A stretch of DNA of 64,000 nucleotides from Arachnopeziza araneosa (GCA_003988855.1 QYAI01000009.1:186001-250000); one strand, 5' to 3'; shown: positions 34,477 to 45,157, counted from the stretch's first letter. Notes: generated by a model from the letters alone, not told the origin. A program made the numbers and translations.

Positions 34477-35821
34477 AGATTGTTGGCCGGGATTGTCCTT
34501 ATTCAACCTTATACAGGTATGGGGACTAGTGAGCCTGATAACGCGGAGATGGTGGTTAAGTGGGGGAAACCTCCTCTCCGCGGAAGTATTAAGCGGCCGA
34601 AATGGGCATTTCAAGTCAAAAATAATATTAAAAAACTACGAGTTGGATAAAAGTCTTAGCGAGCGTAAGTGCTCCTATACGGTTCGTTTAATCATGGAGA
34701 CTATAAGGACTTTAGAACAAGAGCTATGCAATCGTTCTTTCAAAGAGCTCGTGCTAATTTTGGCCCTTTGTTCTTTCCTGGAGAGGAAGCCTCCCGCTTT
34801 TGCACGGTGTGATTGCGAGTTCAATCCGAATGCAATTTAGCTGCGTTGGACTGGAAAACAAGAGAAGCTAACAGAGAGAGGCTGTGAGAATCGAGACTCT
34901 CGGGGATTTTGGATCTTGAGTCTTGGGTACGGCGGACATGTGGGGATATCTAGCTATTCTTCCTTGGCATTAGATATCCCAGTCACGTGATTACACGATA
35001 AACAATCGTTTAAGCCATGGAACAAAAAGACTGCTTCTTGGATCGTCTTTAAACTCTTAGAATCTCGCAACTATTCCAAGGAAGTGCCTGTGTCTACCAA
35101 TTTTCCCTAGCTTAGGTATTGTCCTGACTTTCTCGTCATATCGTGGGCTGCCAGCCTACCAAATGCTATTCTTACTACTTGTAGGTAAAAACGAAAGATA
35201 TTGGTATCTTACTCTTTTCTTCCTTTCCCTAAAAATATCCTCACACGTTCTCGTTTCGTTGCTCTGAAAATAGGACTCCCGGGTCGACTGTCTCTCAATA
35301 GAATTCTATGTTAACCACAGCTGGTGGCATTTTCATTCTTCAGGATCGAGCAAGTCGTCTATTGGATTGAAGGGTTGGTTATGTTTGTGTTTCTGTGCGT
35401 CGAAGGTGTTTCTGCTTGAGAATATAGTCATGTGCCTTTCAAAAGTATGTTCTAATCTCAAATTTCCCTCTGAAAGGTCTTCTAGGGGGGTTGAGAATGG
35501 ATCTTAATTGACTTGTGGAATTACAGAAAGTAATAAAGTGTAGTAACAAACACCAATTCACCGGTTTTTGTATCATGTCAAGGTAATGATAAAACCCTCA
35601 ACCATGTCCTGCTAGTGGCTTAAATGGCTTGATTGCTTATTCTACCAATCTGGGACTAAATCATGAATAGTAATCTAAAAGACAGGACAGCGCATCTCTT
35701 CAATACCTGACACCTAGCCCAAAAGCTCGCAGAATAAGCTTCCTCCAGAATCTTGCTCGCCTGCATCCAGATCTAACCTCTCTGCCTTTCTTAGCAGAAC
35801 CTCTGAGACACCTTATGTCTA

Positions 35822-37912
35822 TCAATCCCAGTCTGGCATGCAGCACTCGGAATGGTAGAGTGCACCAAACCATTGAAAGGCGCAAATCAAAGTTGGGTTT
35901 GGGCCTCTCTCCTTGGGCCATTTTCCAATAGATTCATATATCGGGAACCGATTCTTCGAGATGAAGGATCGAGTTAGCAAGCCACCTTCTCTCACATCAT
36001 TGCTGCCCACCTTGATTAATACCCCACTTGTCTTTCCTGTGATATCGCGCGGGTTCGGGAGTAGTCGAAAGCAGGAATATTTTTGACAGCGAGATTGGCA
36101 TCGGTATAGCAACGTATACCACTTTTGAATGTTCCAAGGTGAGGTAGAATTCCAAGCATCGCGTGTAGACTCGCATCTAAGAACCAGGCTTTGTAAGGCT
36201 ACCCCATGCACAAAAGATATCAATTCCCTCAGCACATGAAATTGAATGTATTTTTCTGTCTCAGCAGCCTCGCTTGCCGAAACTGCAGTGGAGATATCCA
36301 TTAGAACACCTTCTAGTGGAATGACCCAGAGAAGTGCTTCTGTGGAGCCGCCTTCAATGGCTGCTAGTAGCATCACAAGTCGTTGCTCAAAATCTCGGTA
36401 CTCAGTTTCACCCAACATATTTTGGTGAGCGAGCATCTGGAGCAGTCGTCGACAATGCCACCAATCATCGTCCCTCAAGAGAGGAGAGGAACTTGCGTGG
36501 TACGGAAGGTCTGCTGCACCTTCTGGGCGAGAAGTACAATTGAACATTCTCCGACAAATGGCATCGTATTTCTCCTCCTCATCTTCTGTCCGCAACTCAA
36601 CGATCTTCTGGAGATAGTCTATGGCATCCTGCAAATGATTGACCTCTGAGCCTGGATGAGTTTGCTGGTTTTCTTCCGAGACAGACGGTTCGTTTGCGAG
36701 GGTGAGAACTTCCATTTTCTCTGCTTCAAATTCATTGTTCGCAAGAGAGCCACTTGCCAGACTCTTGTCCATTCCGGGAGACCATGTCGCCATACCAAAG
36801 CGAGCCGGAGGGAGACCAAGAAGTGCACCTGTTGTTGGTGCGCGCCAATCATTAAACACTTGAGGTCCCAGAGCAATGCCTTTGTAGACCATATCGGAGA
36901 CCAGTAGCTGGATCTTCGCATGCTTCCAGCTTTCCAATCTGTCCAGCTCCCCTCCATCCCCATACTCCATGTCATCTTCTGCAACATCACAGTGTCCCTC
37001 ACTCAGTTCCCAAGAGAAACTATTTGGTGAAATGGAATGCGTATGGTGCTCATGCAATTTTGGCAGCTCTGCGGGTAACATCCACAACTTCTTCCAAGCA
37101 GATAATTTCTCTGTAGCATGCGCTGTAAACTTCTCTAGCTTTGGCGCTGTAGTAGTGGTTTCGAGAGACTCCAGGAGAGCATTACATGCCGGCATGCCTA
37201 GATCCGAAATATTCTCGAGTGACTTTTTCAAGACTATTTCTCGTTGCAACCGTAAAACTTCGGCACGGGTCTCCTGCAGTAATATCGAAATACATCTTGC
37301 TGGAGTGGTGGTTGGTATCAAGGCATCTTCAAATGCAAAGTCCTCGGCGGTAGAATTTTCTCTCGCTGCTGATAGACTCTTTTCGACAAAACCTAGGAGT
37401 ATTGTTTTGACCTTCTCCAAGACTTCTGGTGTTATTGGGTTCACAGCATTCATGACATCAGTTCTTGTAGCAACAGTAGCCCACTGATAGGATCCCGGTA
37501 GTTGTAAACCAAGGACCCACAGCGGATCGAATAAGCGTGTATTGCTCCAGTGATGGCCAGGTTGCTTGTGCTCGTTAAGAATGAGTTGTTGGATAGCATC
37601 ATCGAAACAAGCAGCTTCCGCCAAACGCTCAACCCAATCTTTCGTCGGATCAGTGTTAGGCAGGTCATTTGCCAAATAAGAATCCTTGATAGCTGCTTCC
37701 AGGTTTGACAATTCACCTGCTGTCAACAGGTTTGCAGGCAAAGGGGAGCTTGCAAGTACATTTCTGATAGGGTAGGTAGTAAAACTTCTCCATGGAGAGA
37801 CCATAGGTTCGGGATTTGAAGAAGAATCACTGCTAAGCGTGTCCGGTTCTTTCTTACTCAGTCTCCTGTTTTCGAGTTCTCTGATGATATGTGTCTCTGG
37901 GATATCTGGCAT
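35822..37912 (-). CDS. unrecognised 696-aa protein
   Basis: One long exon with ATG at 37912. The sequence is uniformly protein-like: no low-complexity run, no membrane span, no signal peptide. Segments include WVERLAEAACFDDAIQQLIL, PARCISILLQETRAEVLRLQ, WKHAKIQLLVSDMVYKGIAL, DAIDYLQKIVELRTEDEEEK and WHCRRLLQMLAHQNMLGETE. The composition is helical, rich in Leu, Glu and Ala, and likely soluble. I do not recognise a family. It lies beside the accessory island but its coding style is normal. Confidence 0.75.
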   Translation of the reverse strand: MPDIPETHIIRELENRRLSKKEPDTLSSDSSSNPEPMVSPWRSFTTYPIRNVLASSPLPANLLTAGELSNLEAAIKDSYLANDLPNTDPTKDWVERLAEAACFDDAIQQLILNEHKQPGHHWSNTRLFDPLWVLGLQLPGSYQWATVATRTDVMNAVNPITPEVLEKVKTILLGFVEKSLSAARENSTAEDFAFEDALIPTTTPARCISILLQETRAEVLRLQREIVLKKSLENISDLGMPACNALLESLETTTTAPKLEKFTAHATEKLSAWKKLWMLPAELPKLHEHHTHSISPNSFSWELSEGHCDVAEDDMEYGDGGELDRLESWKHAKIQLLVSDMVYKGIALGPQVFNDWRAPTTGALLGLPPARFGMATWSPGMDKSLASGSLANNEFEAEKMEVLTLANEPSVSEENQQTHPGSEVNHLQDAIDYLQKIVELRTEDEEEKYDAICRRMFNCTSRPEGAADLPYHASSSPLLRDDDWWHCRRLLQMLAHQNMLGETEYRDFEQRLVMLLAAIEGGSTEALLWVIPLEGVLMDISTAVSASEAAETEKYIQFHVLRELISFVHGVALQSLVLRCESTRDAWNSTSPWNIQKWYTLLYRCQSRCQKYSCFRLLPNPRDITGKTSGVLIKVGSNDVREGGLLTRSFISKNRFPIYESIGKWPKERGPNPTLICAFQWFGALYHSECCMPDWD

Positions 37913-38961
37913 TGCATTTGCATGCGGGATGCGCCTGGCCTAGTCGAGAGGAATGAGAAGCTTGCTTCTTACCAAAAGGGAATCGCTAGCGATATATAGA
38001 GATGCTTTGGAAATTTAGACACGCGAAGGTCATCAACTTGCCTTGTGCTTCTACATCTTCTCGCACATTTTTTGACAAGGTGAGGTATTTTCTCTTGAAG
38101 GTTCCTGGAAACCTGCAGAGTTTGACTCAAAAGCCTCTTTCAAGCTAAAGAGGAAGGATCATGCTATATCCTTCTTAAGGAACAAAGGAGATCATTGGCT
38201 CCAACTTATCATGTGAAAAGAGAGGCATGTTTCATGATTGAAGTCATTCTTCTTTGCATGTGCCATTACAAATCTATAAGACATAGAAAGAGCGCTGCAG
38301 CTCTTTTTGCGCAAGTCCAAACTTTCTGGGCCTTCCGTAAGAAAGAAAACTTTACAGACACAGTTCTTACACACGAGTCGCTCATGACAGCGCAGATGTT
38401 TTCAGGGTTAGTTGTAGGATTTGTAATGAGTGTCTAACTGTGAAGGATAATGAAACTATAGAGCCGAGACCATGCTTGCTCCCAAACAGCCACAATGCAA
38501 CTTCATTGTGGCATGACGACGGATTTACGTAGTTGAACACAAGATTATCAAAGCAGACAAGAAGTGCAATTAATGGAATCGGCTAATCTGCGTGGCCACC
38601 AAATCAGCGAGCCGGAGCTCTTTCCATTGACGTTCCATTGATGGATTCAGTGAACACTATTGAACATGGTAGACTTGTAATAGAGTTTTCACTCCTGCGG
38701 AACTGAGAGATAGACTGATCAGCAAACGCCTGGGTTTGAGATCCCGAGGCATACAACCGCCTAGGAAATCCTACAATGGTCTCTGGATTTATCTCTAAGA
38801 TTTGGGCACTCTCCTCTAAACCCAAGTATCATGTACAAGGCTCGAATTAGTTCAGGGGCTTTTGGCCGTTTTCCAAATGAAGATTTTGCCCTGCTGTAAA
38901 GTACATCTGGCGATCTTCCCGGTTGCTCTATCATACAATTCCAGGAGCATCTATTATTTTA
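37913..38961. other. intergenic region
   Basis: Promoter of the 696-aa gene and 3' flank of the EXPERA gene. Short frames only (38195-38437, 38604-38825), none supported. Confidence 0.55.
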
Positions 38962-39773
38962 CTACTCGGTTTTGACTGGAGAGATACTTTGCGAGGAGTT
39001 TGCTCCTCCATTGGCAAAGCTCATAGCCTCAAGGATGTCGCTCCCAGTTACATATATCATGTACGAGGGGAGGACAAGCCACGCTCCGCTGCACGCCATG
39101 TCAGTTGGCTTCTTCATGCGATTCGCGGAAACCTACTTGGGGATAATCCAGAGGAAAAGCAAACTCAAGAAATCGTTGTGGCCAATATTTGCGAATCCGG
39201 AGTAATATTCGTTCATCCCTGAAAAGTAAGCAAGGCTCTGGTCTCCACTCGACAAGGCTTACAATACAGGACCGTCTTGCTGACAGTCATCACGGCAGCG
39301 CTGAAAGCCACTAAAACCGCAACACCTCCCATCTTGTTATCAATAAACCTCTGTTCTCCAAGAAAACCGACTGTTGTCGGATTTGGCGCGCCTCGACCTG
39401 ACGCTCTCGATCTCTTCCCGAATGCGACCAAGATGTACAGATAGTACACATACATCAGCGACTCGACGATGTTCAACAGGCCTTGCGCAGAGGTGAAGCC
39501 ATTGTGCTCATTGAAGGCCTTCCACCCGTATATGTAATCCACTCTTCCATAGAGCTCATAGGGAACCCAGAGAGGCCAGTGAGCCCAGCCGCCTGGCATC
39601 GAATGTGGTCGGAGCATCACATATCCTGTATCCCACGCGACGAGCGGGAGAGAGATCAGGAGCCATGCGATGGTGAGGTTTGACGGTGTATGCGCCCATG
39701 GCTCGCTGCTCTGCGCCTTGCAGATGCCTGATGGAGCTGGGGACGACTTGAGATGAGTGCGAGTAGAAACCAT
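38962..39773 (-). CDS. EXPERA-domain (EBP/TMEM97-like) membrane protein
   Basis: Three exons (39773-39263, 39218-39137, 39088-38962) give 239 aa. Four to five membrane segments: NLTIAWLLISLPLVAWDTGY, LNIVESLMYVYYLYILVAFG, GGVAVLVAFSAAVMTVSKTV, FLSLLFLWIIP and AWLVLPSYMIYV. The second half has the EXPERA signature SKTVLYWMNEYYSGFANIGH and NDFLSLLFLWIIPNGAWL, close to emopamil-binding protein. That family includes sterol delta8-delta7 isomerases and ER sterol-binding proteins. Splicing restores this conserved end; without it the frame stops in a short unrelated tail. Divergent from a FIT2/Scs3-like gene, also an ER lipid protein. Confidence 0.85.
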
Positions 39774-40294
39774 GTTTGCGCCGGAGATTGAATGCTATAA
39801 AAGATGGATGGGGAGGGAATGGAGCTTTCAGAGAGCGTTAGGTAGAGAGGTTGCGCGCAAGACTTGAGACTTGGACTTTGGAGCTTTCTTGTACTGTCTT
39901 GAGATTTCCAAGTATTAGAAACATTAGAGTCTCCTCCTGTTGCAGGCCTCCTGACCAGCACTCTACGGCGGTAGAAGATGAAACCTCTTAGACACTCGTA
40001 ATCGTACAGACGGCTGCTGCTGCTGCTCCGGTACTTGGAGCTTCCGAGAGGCGAGCCCAATTTCAGCGGTGTTGAGCCCGCAGCCAATCCCGTCCACCCG
40101 CAGCTGCCCCCCCGGGCAGAACATGGCCAACGTCATAGGCGTGAATACCTTCGTCCCTTCTTGCCTCTCTGTCTTGCCTCGGTCGTGCACACTCTGGCTT
40201 CTTCACCACCACTTCCACCACCACCACGTCGTTGCCTGCTCTTGGAACACCGCAGAATCTTTTAGACACCGATCCACATGTTATAACATCTCAG
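39774..40294. promoter_or_regulatory. divergent promoter EXPERA / FIT2-like genes
   Basis: 521 bp between the two start codons; the 40081-40250 part is C-rich, probably leader of the FIT2-like mRNA. No specific element identified. Confidence 0.5.
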
Positions 40295-41372
40295 ATGGAT
40301 TCTGGCAACACGACTCCACGACGGTTTGCGCGGATACAAAACCTCCAATCCTCCCCGTCTAGCTCGCAAGCATCGCCAGTGCCTGAATCTCCCTCGACTG
40401 CAAAGAAGATGGCGTCTCGGAGGGCCCCATACCTACCGACTTCGCTCGAAACCATCCTCCTCTCGGTATACCCCATCACGCTCATCATCGGGTCTCTATT
40501 CGCACTAATAGATCCAGCAGCAAGAGCTGCACCGTACAACGACGTCACCCAGTCACATTACGCAAATACTGCGCCTTCCTACTTCGCGAAGAAAAACAAT
40601 GTATTCAATATCTTCTTCGTCAAGCAGGGATGGGCGTGGGTCACTGTTAGTTACATGATTTTTCTCTTCACACATCCATCGACGGGTCCTCCTTCCTCCG
40701 CTGTCCTCACCCAGAAGCGCCTTCGCGGTCTGCTGAGATATTCCATGGTAACATTGTGGTGGATATTTATCACACAGTGGTTCTTTGGCCCACCGATTAT
40801 AGATCGAGGATTTAGGCTCACCGGTGGCCAATGCGAACTCGTTCAGCTCACAGAAGAGGGGAAGATTGATATGGGTGAGGGAAAGAAGCTCGTCACCGGC
40901 TTTGCTTGCAAAGCCGTTGGCGGAGAATGGAAAGGAGGCCATGACATCAGTGGACACGTGTTTTTACTGGTTTTGGGAAGCATGTTTCTCTTCGAGGAAG
41001 TTTTACACGTTGTTTTGAAGTCTGCGAGATCTCGCGAGGAAAGAACCGTTGTGATGCCTGATGGTGCGATCAAGAGTGCGGAGGTGGAAGCCCAATCTGA
41101 GTCTGGAGCCGCAATAGTGCACGACCCGTGGACATTGGGTTCCAAATTCGTTATTGGCGTTGCTGTGTTGAGTGTGTATATGCTCTTGATGACCGCCGCA
41201 TACTTTCATACGTGGTTTGAGAAGGTAACAAGCCCCATTTTTTGACTACCTTGAGCTAACTGTTACAAAGCTTACGGGCCTGCTGGTGGCACTGAGTGGC
41301 ATATTTGTTACTTATTTTCTGCCCCGCGTGATTCCAGCATTGAGAGAAGTAGTTGGGATGCCAGGTGTATGA
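40295..41372 (+). CDS. FIT2/Scs3-family ER lipid protein
   Basis: Exons 40295-41224 and 41271-41372 give 343 aa. After a Ser/Pro-rich cytosolic N-terminus (residues 1-45) come about six membrane segments. The family hallmark GHDISGHVFLL (second His at residue 221) and the second conserved His in YFHTWFEK (residue 305) are both present. These are the two catalytic histidines of FIT2-type fatty acyl-CoA diphosphatases. Role: ER phospholipid balance and lipid-droplet budding; yeast Scs3 affects inositol-phospholipid synthesis. Start: the frame extends upstream without an ATG, so the first in-frame ATG at 40295 is used; another lies at MASRRAPYLP. The second exon supplies the last membrane helix. 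Confidence 0.88.
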
Positions 41373-42102
41373 AAGTTTTGCATTGATGAGGTCAAGATCA
41401 CGATATAGAAATGATTAATTCAACTCAGAGAACGGAGGAAAACAAACCGAGACTCTCCGCTTCCATGCTCTCAAGCTGCGAGCCTACCGATTCTTAGTTT
41501 TCGCGCTAAGGGCAAGACACTGTCTTTGCATGCGTAAGAAGCACCCCGGATTTCAACAAATACTTGAAACGAGATGGTGCCGATTTTAGTTAACGAAAAT
41601 GTCCTTGAGACGATCGAGGAATCTGTACGAGGTGGCGAGTGTATAAGTAGGATAACCAAGTGATCCAACTTGAGAACAATATTCGAGCTGTATTCAGAAG
41701 TTTATAAGTGTGATTCTGGTTACAAACCATGTGGAGCAAATATTCCATTTAATTCTTACCAGTATAGTCTACCTCGCATGAGAATTCAATAAAGCAACAA
41801 CAAAATTCTAATTTTCGTTTGTCGCCAGCTTCGCAGCTCGCTTGCACAAATACCCTGGGTTTAGTGTTCGTATTTCTATTCTTTTGAGCCATACTTTTAA
41901 TATTTCTTTGGTAGCGTTAAGCTTGGAAGACTTTGGTAATGTCTCTATTGACTTTCTCATAGTCTTAAAAAAGAAATCCTGCGAAATGTATCGTATTTCA
42001 TGCAGGTCCAAGTGCTTTTAGCCAATCTGCGCACAAGTATTTGCAGTACAAGCTCGAGAAACATCAGCCCTAGCCGTCTTGGATTCCTCTGTTTCAATGC
42101 AT
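41373..42102. other. intergenic between convergent genes
   Basis: No supported gene; AT-rich 3' flanks. Confidence 0.6.
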
Positions 42103-42654
42103 CTAAGCTCCAATCTCGTTGCCCGCGCTATCATACTCAAAGTCATGTTCGCCTCTCTTGGCCTTTTTAGCTTTCTTCGCCTTCTTCGCTTTCTTGGCTG
42201 CTCGTTTCTCGATCTCGGTTCCATCAGCATCATACCTATTGGTTGCGGAGTCAGCATTCTTGATTTGTGGTAAATAGAAGAGATGAAGTGATATCTTCGA
42301 ATACTCTCATGCTAAATGACTTCTGAAGAGAAAGAGTATCATATCACAGCTCAAACAAGGAGACTCAGGCTGAGAGAAGGTCACTTACTCGAAATCGTGG
42401 TCACCTCTCGCTCCTATTTCATTTCCATCGGCATCGTATTGGAAATCGTGATCTCCCCTCGTCCCAATCTCATTTCCATCAGCATCGTATTGGAAATCAT
42501 GTTCACCCCTTACCCCAATCTCATTTCCGTTCGCGTCATACTGAAAATCATATTCTCCTCTAGCGATGAGGGTAGCAGATCTACTGCTAGGAGATGCTTG
42601 CACGGCTAGGATAGTGCAGAAAGCAAGAATGACGGCGGCAGCTGAAGTACGCAT
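42103..42654 (-). CDS. secreted repeat protein 1, putative KEX2-processed precursor
   Basis: Two exons (42654-42389, 42235-42103) give 132 aa. Signal peptide MRTSAAAVILAFCTILAVQA. The rest is four tandem 17-residue units and one final unit of the type R-G-[ED]-[HY]-D-F-[QE]-Y-D-A-D-G-N-E-I-G-x (arginines at 32, 49, 66, 83 and, beyond the fourth unit, 100). A Lys/Ala block (101-115) ends in KR (115-116), and the final unit follows (117-132). KR also occurs at 99-100. Signal peptide, repeats and basic cleavage sites together are the profile of fungal KEX2-processed repeat proteins, which include peptide-pheromone and ribosomal-peptide (dikaritin-type) precursors. The D-x-D-G-N-E core also recalls a calcium loop. 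Paralogous to the next gene by signal peptide. Actual processing not shown. Confidence 0.82.
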
Positions 42655-43507
42655 GATGGTCTGAGTACTGTAGAGAGTTAGTATTTTAAAAAAAACAAAG
42701 TGGAGTTTCTTTATTTGAGACGGAATAAAATTCTAATAAAAAACTTATTTTAAAAAGAAGCAGACCTACTGAATTGGAATGAGAATTTGGAAGTGAAGTG
42801 ACGAGGAAAGGAGACTTGACAGCCAACGTGCCTGTCCATATATACCAGTTCACAAGCGCAAACCACCTTCCAAGTTCCATTCTTCATCCTCATTCATTAT
42901 TGCACGACATCGATATGTCCCCGAAACAAAGTTTCCACAATACTGAAGATTATCCAAAACAACCTCGAAAGACCGAGGTAAGCTCTCAGTGGCCAGAAGC
43001 CAAGGAACGAGGCACCCGAAACGCTCGCAACCGCGGCGAAACAATCGCAGAGCCTCTTTGCAATAGACCCGGTGCGATGTCCCAACAATACCTACCGACG
43101 GGTCTGACCACGCATGAAAAGCTTGATTTTCTGGGGTCGTGCGGGGAGTTTATGTGTTTGTCACAGGAGTGTTTGGGCCGGGATGGGGGAATCGCGGTTT
43201 GGTTGCAGCGTTACTGGGTGGGAATGTTTGGAATCATTTGCGTGGTGTCATGCGAGCTATTGTGAATCTGATTCATGGCCTTTTCTCACAGGTTCATGAT
43301 GGTCCAATTCTGTTGTGTGTATTGTTAATTAGGAAAAGTAGTAACTAAAGCTGGGACTGTTGAGGTGAAGTAGGTATCATTGGGGAACTAATGCGGACCA
43401 CAGGCCAGCCGTGCTGCTTGTACCACCAATTCTAAAATGTTTGTTGAAACCAACGCTCCTATGCGCGTCAGGAGTCTCGAACTCAGCCTCAATGCTCTTC
43501 AGCGCAA
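42655..43507. other. spacer between the two repeat-protein genes
   Basis: Promoter of repeat protein 1 (minus) and 3' flank of repeat protein 2. Holds one weak plus-strand gene candidate (42915-43265). Confidence 0.5.
42915..43265 (+). CDS. small hypothetical protein, weakly supported
   Basis: The frame from ATG at 42915 gives 116 aa. The first 75 residues look like a real soluble protein (EVSSQWPEAKERGTRNARNR, AEPLCNRPGAMSQQYLPTGL, THEKLDFLG). The last 40 residues are Cys/Trp-rich and look out of frame; another frame from 43139 reads GVYVFVTGVFGPGWGNRGLV. An intron or a break between the two is likely. I do not recognise the family. Confidence 0.35.
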   Translation: MSPKQSFHNTEDYPKQPRKTEVSSQWPEAKERGTRNARNRGETIAEPLCNRPGAMSQQYLPTGLTTHEKLDFLGSCGEFMCLSQECLGRDGGIAVWLQRYWVGMFGIICVVSCELL

Positions 43508-44290
43508 TTAAGCTGCGAACTCAACGCTTCGAGCCTTTGCCTTCTTTGCCTTCTTGTTCTTCTTGTTCTTCTTGGGTTCGCGAGTTTCAATTTCCTCTCG
43601 CTCTTCAAATTCAGAGGCATCGCGCTTGCCTCCCTTCTTGTTCTTCTTATTTTTCTTGGGCTCGCGAGTCTCGATTTCCTCTCGCTCTTCAAATTCAGAG
43701 GCATCACGCTTGCCTCCTTTCTTGTTTTTCTTGTTCTTCTTGGGCTCGCGAGTCTCGATTTCATCTCGCTCTTCAAATTCAGAGGCACCACGCTTGCCTC
43801 CCTTCTTGTTCTTCTTGTTCTTCTTGGGCTCACGAGCTTCAATTGCTGTATCTAATGAAGTGTAAGTTGCAGGTCTCTTTATAAGTAAGAGTGGAATCGG
43901 CGAGAGGAAAGAAGAGGAGATGCTATAATTTAAATATCCTGTAGAACATACCTCTCACAGTAATCTCAAAGGCGTCTTCATCACGCTCTTCGATCTCATC
44001 TAAGCCATCTCGTTTGGCCTTCTTTGCCTTCTTGTTTTTCTTGTTCTTCTTGGGCTCCCGAGCCTCAATGGCACCTGATGTTGGTATAAGTAGTGTGACT
44101 TCTGCTTGGCAACAAGTGCTTTGAAAGGGATAGTAGCGAGGAGGGTAATGTTAAGCTACATCTCTTTAGACGTACCGGCTGCTGTCTCAAAATCACGAGC
44201 AGCAACTGCATTCCCTTCAAGGGAAGGAGCTGCTTGAACGGCTAAAGCCGCACAGAAGGAGAGCACGATAGTTGCGGTAGAGAAACGCAT
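43508..44290 (-). CDS. secreted repeat protein 2, putative KEX2-processed precursor
   Basis: Three exons (44290-44176, 44074-43952, 43845-43508) give 191 aa. Signal peptide MRFSTATIVLSFCAALAVQA nearly mirrors that of the neighbouring repeat protein. The body alternates a strongly basic block EPKKNKKNKK (residues 45-54, 85-94, 113-122, 141-150, 169-178) with an acidic block of the type ASEFEERDEIETR. GGKR or AKR dibasic sites occur at 59-60, 97-98, 125-126 and 153-154, so KEX2 cutting would release near-identical 28-residue peptides. At DNA level the unit is 84 bp in exact register (anchors at 43597, 43681, 43765). All three exons keep frame across standard introns. No enzyme domain; could instead be a polyelectrolyte-type wall or surface protein. 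Confidence 0.82.
43590..43850. repeat. 84-bp in-frame coding repeats
   Basis: Three near-perfect 84-bp units plus partial ones in exon 3 of repeat protein 2. Differences are mainly silent or at one residue, so the array looks recently homogenised. Confidence 0.85.
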
Positions 44291-45157
44291 CTTAGCTAAG
44301 CTTAGTTAGAGGAGACTCTAAAATATGTCCATGATACAGTGGATGACAAAACTTACTGTTTAGAGAAAGAACGTTATAAAGTAGTTACTACTTAAAAGAT
44401 AAGATAAGCAGACCTGCTATGCTAGTTCAGGTGATTATGAGGATGGGGTGAGATTCTCAATGGCTTGGCATCCTAACTTTATACCATAGCTAAGACTTCA
44501 GAAGAGAAGGATCAATGCAATGCATAAACATCAGACGCAAGGGCGATGTTAGATATGACAAGGATAGAAGTTTAAGATTAACAGTTCAAAGAGGCATGTT
44601 TAGCCTTGAATAGGCGAGTGTAAGAGATGAGGCACTCAAAATCCTCGCAAAACAGTGTGGAACAGACTCGGTGCCTACCTTTGTAACAAGCTTTGTCGGA
44701 AAACATGGGGAACCTAGGGACAGATCTGGTGATGAATTAAAGGCTTAAATGTACCTGGGTTTTTACCGAGACCTGTCGCGGTTACACTTACAAAATCAGA
44801 GCAGCTACAAAAGGATACAGTACCCAGCGATGTAAATCTGATCTAGTCTGGCGTGAGTCTGGGCCCAGCTTGTCAGATCCAAAACAATCTTGGCAACGCA
44901 TCGGTTTCAATCACTGCAATCTTGTTGGATGCGAGGCCTCGACGATGGATAATTCAAGAGGATATCTCATATAGAGGATCTTGTGAGACTTTGGCTGCTC
45001 GATTTCATACCGTATCGTCCTCAACCGTCTCGTCATTAATGTATCAACATAAGCCTTGCTGAAAGTTGCTTTGTCTTCACAACAACCACCGGCAAAATGT
45101 CTTGGAGAGGAAATGACCGCAAAAGGGATAAAGAACTGTAAAGAGAAATCCCTCACT
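44291..45157. other. intergenic region
   Basis: Promoter of repeat protein 2 and 3' flank of the Rab gene; no supported gene. Confidence 0.6.

Larger units (their letters stand above)
33792..35821. other. 2-kb AT-rich region without a supported gene
   Basis: Contains the right direct repeat and a tRNA-like sequence. A frame at 34493-34840 has no ATG start and no domain. 34860-35820 shows nothing recognisable. Confidence 0.5.

Noticed and set aside
38972..39205. Plus-strand frame resembling the end of an alpha/beta-hydrolase
   Set aside because: It lies exactly antisense to exons 2 and 3 of the EXPERA gene, whose splicing and signature are convincing.
43590..43850. Possible CRISPR-like array
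   Set aside because: Units are contiguous coding repeats without spacers in a eukaryotic gene.
43411..43884. Plus-strand Ser/Phe/Leu-rich repeat frame
   Set aside because: It is the antisense of the 84-bp repeats of the minus-strand gene, which has a signal peptide and introns.
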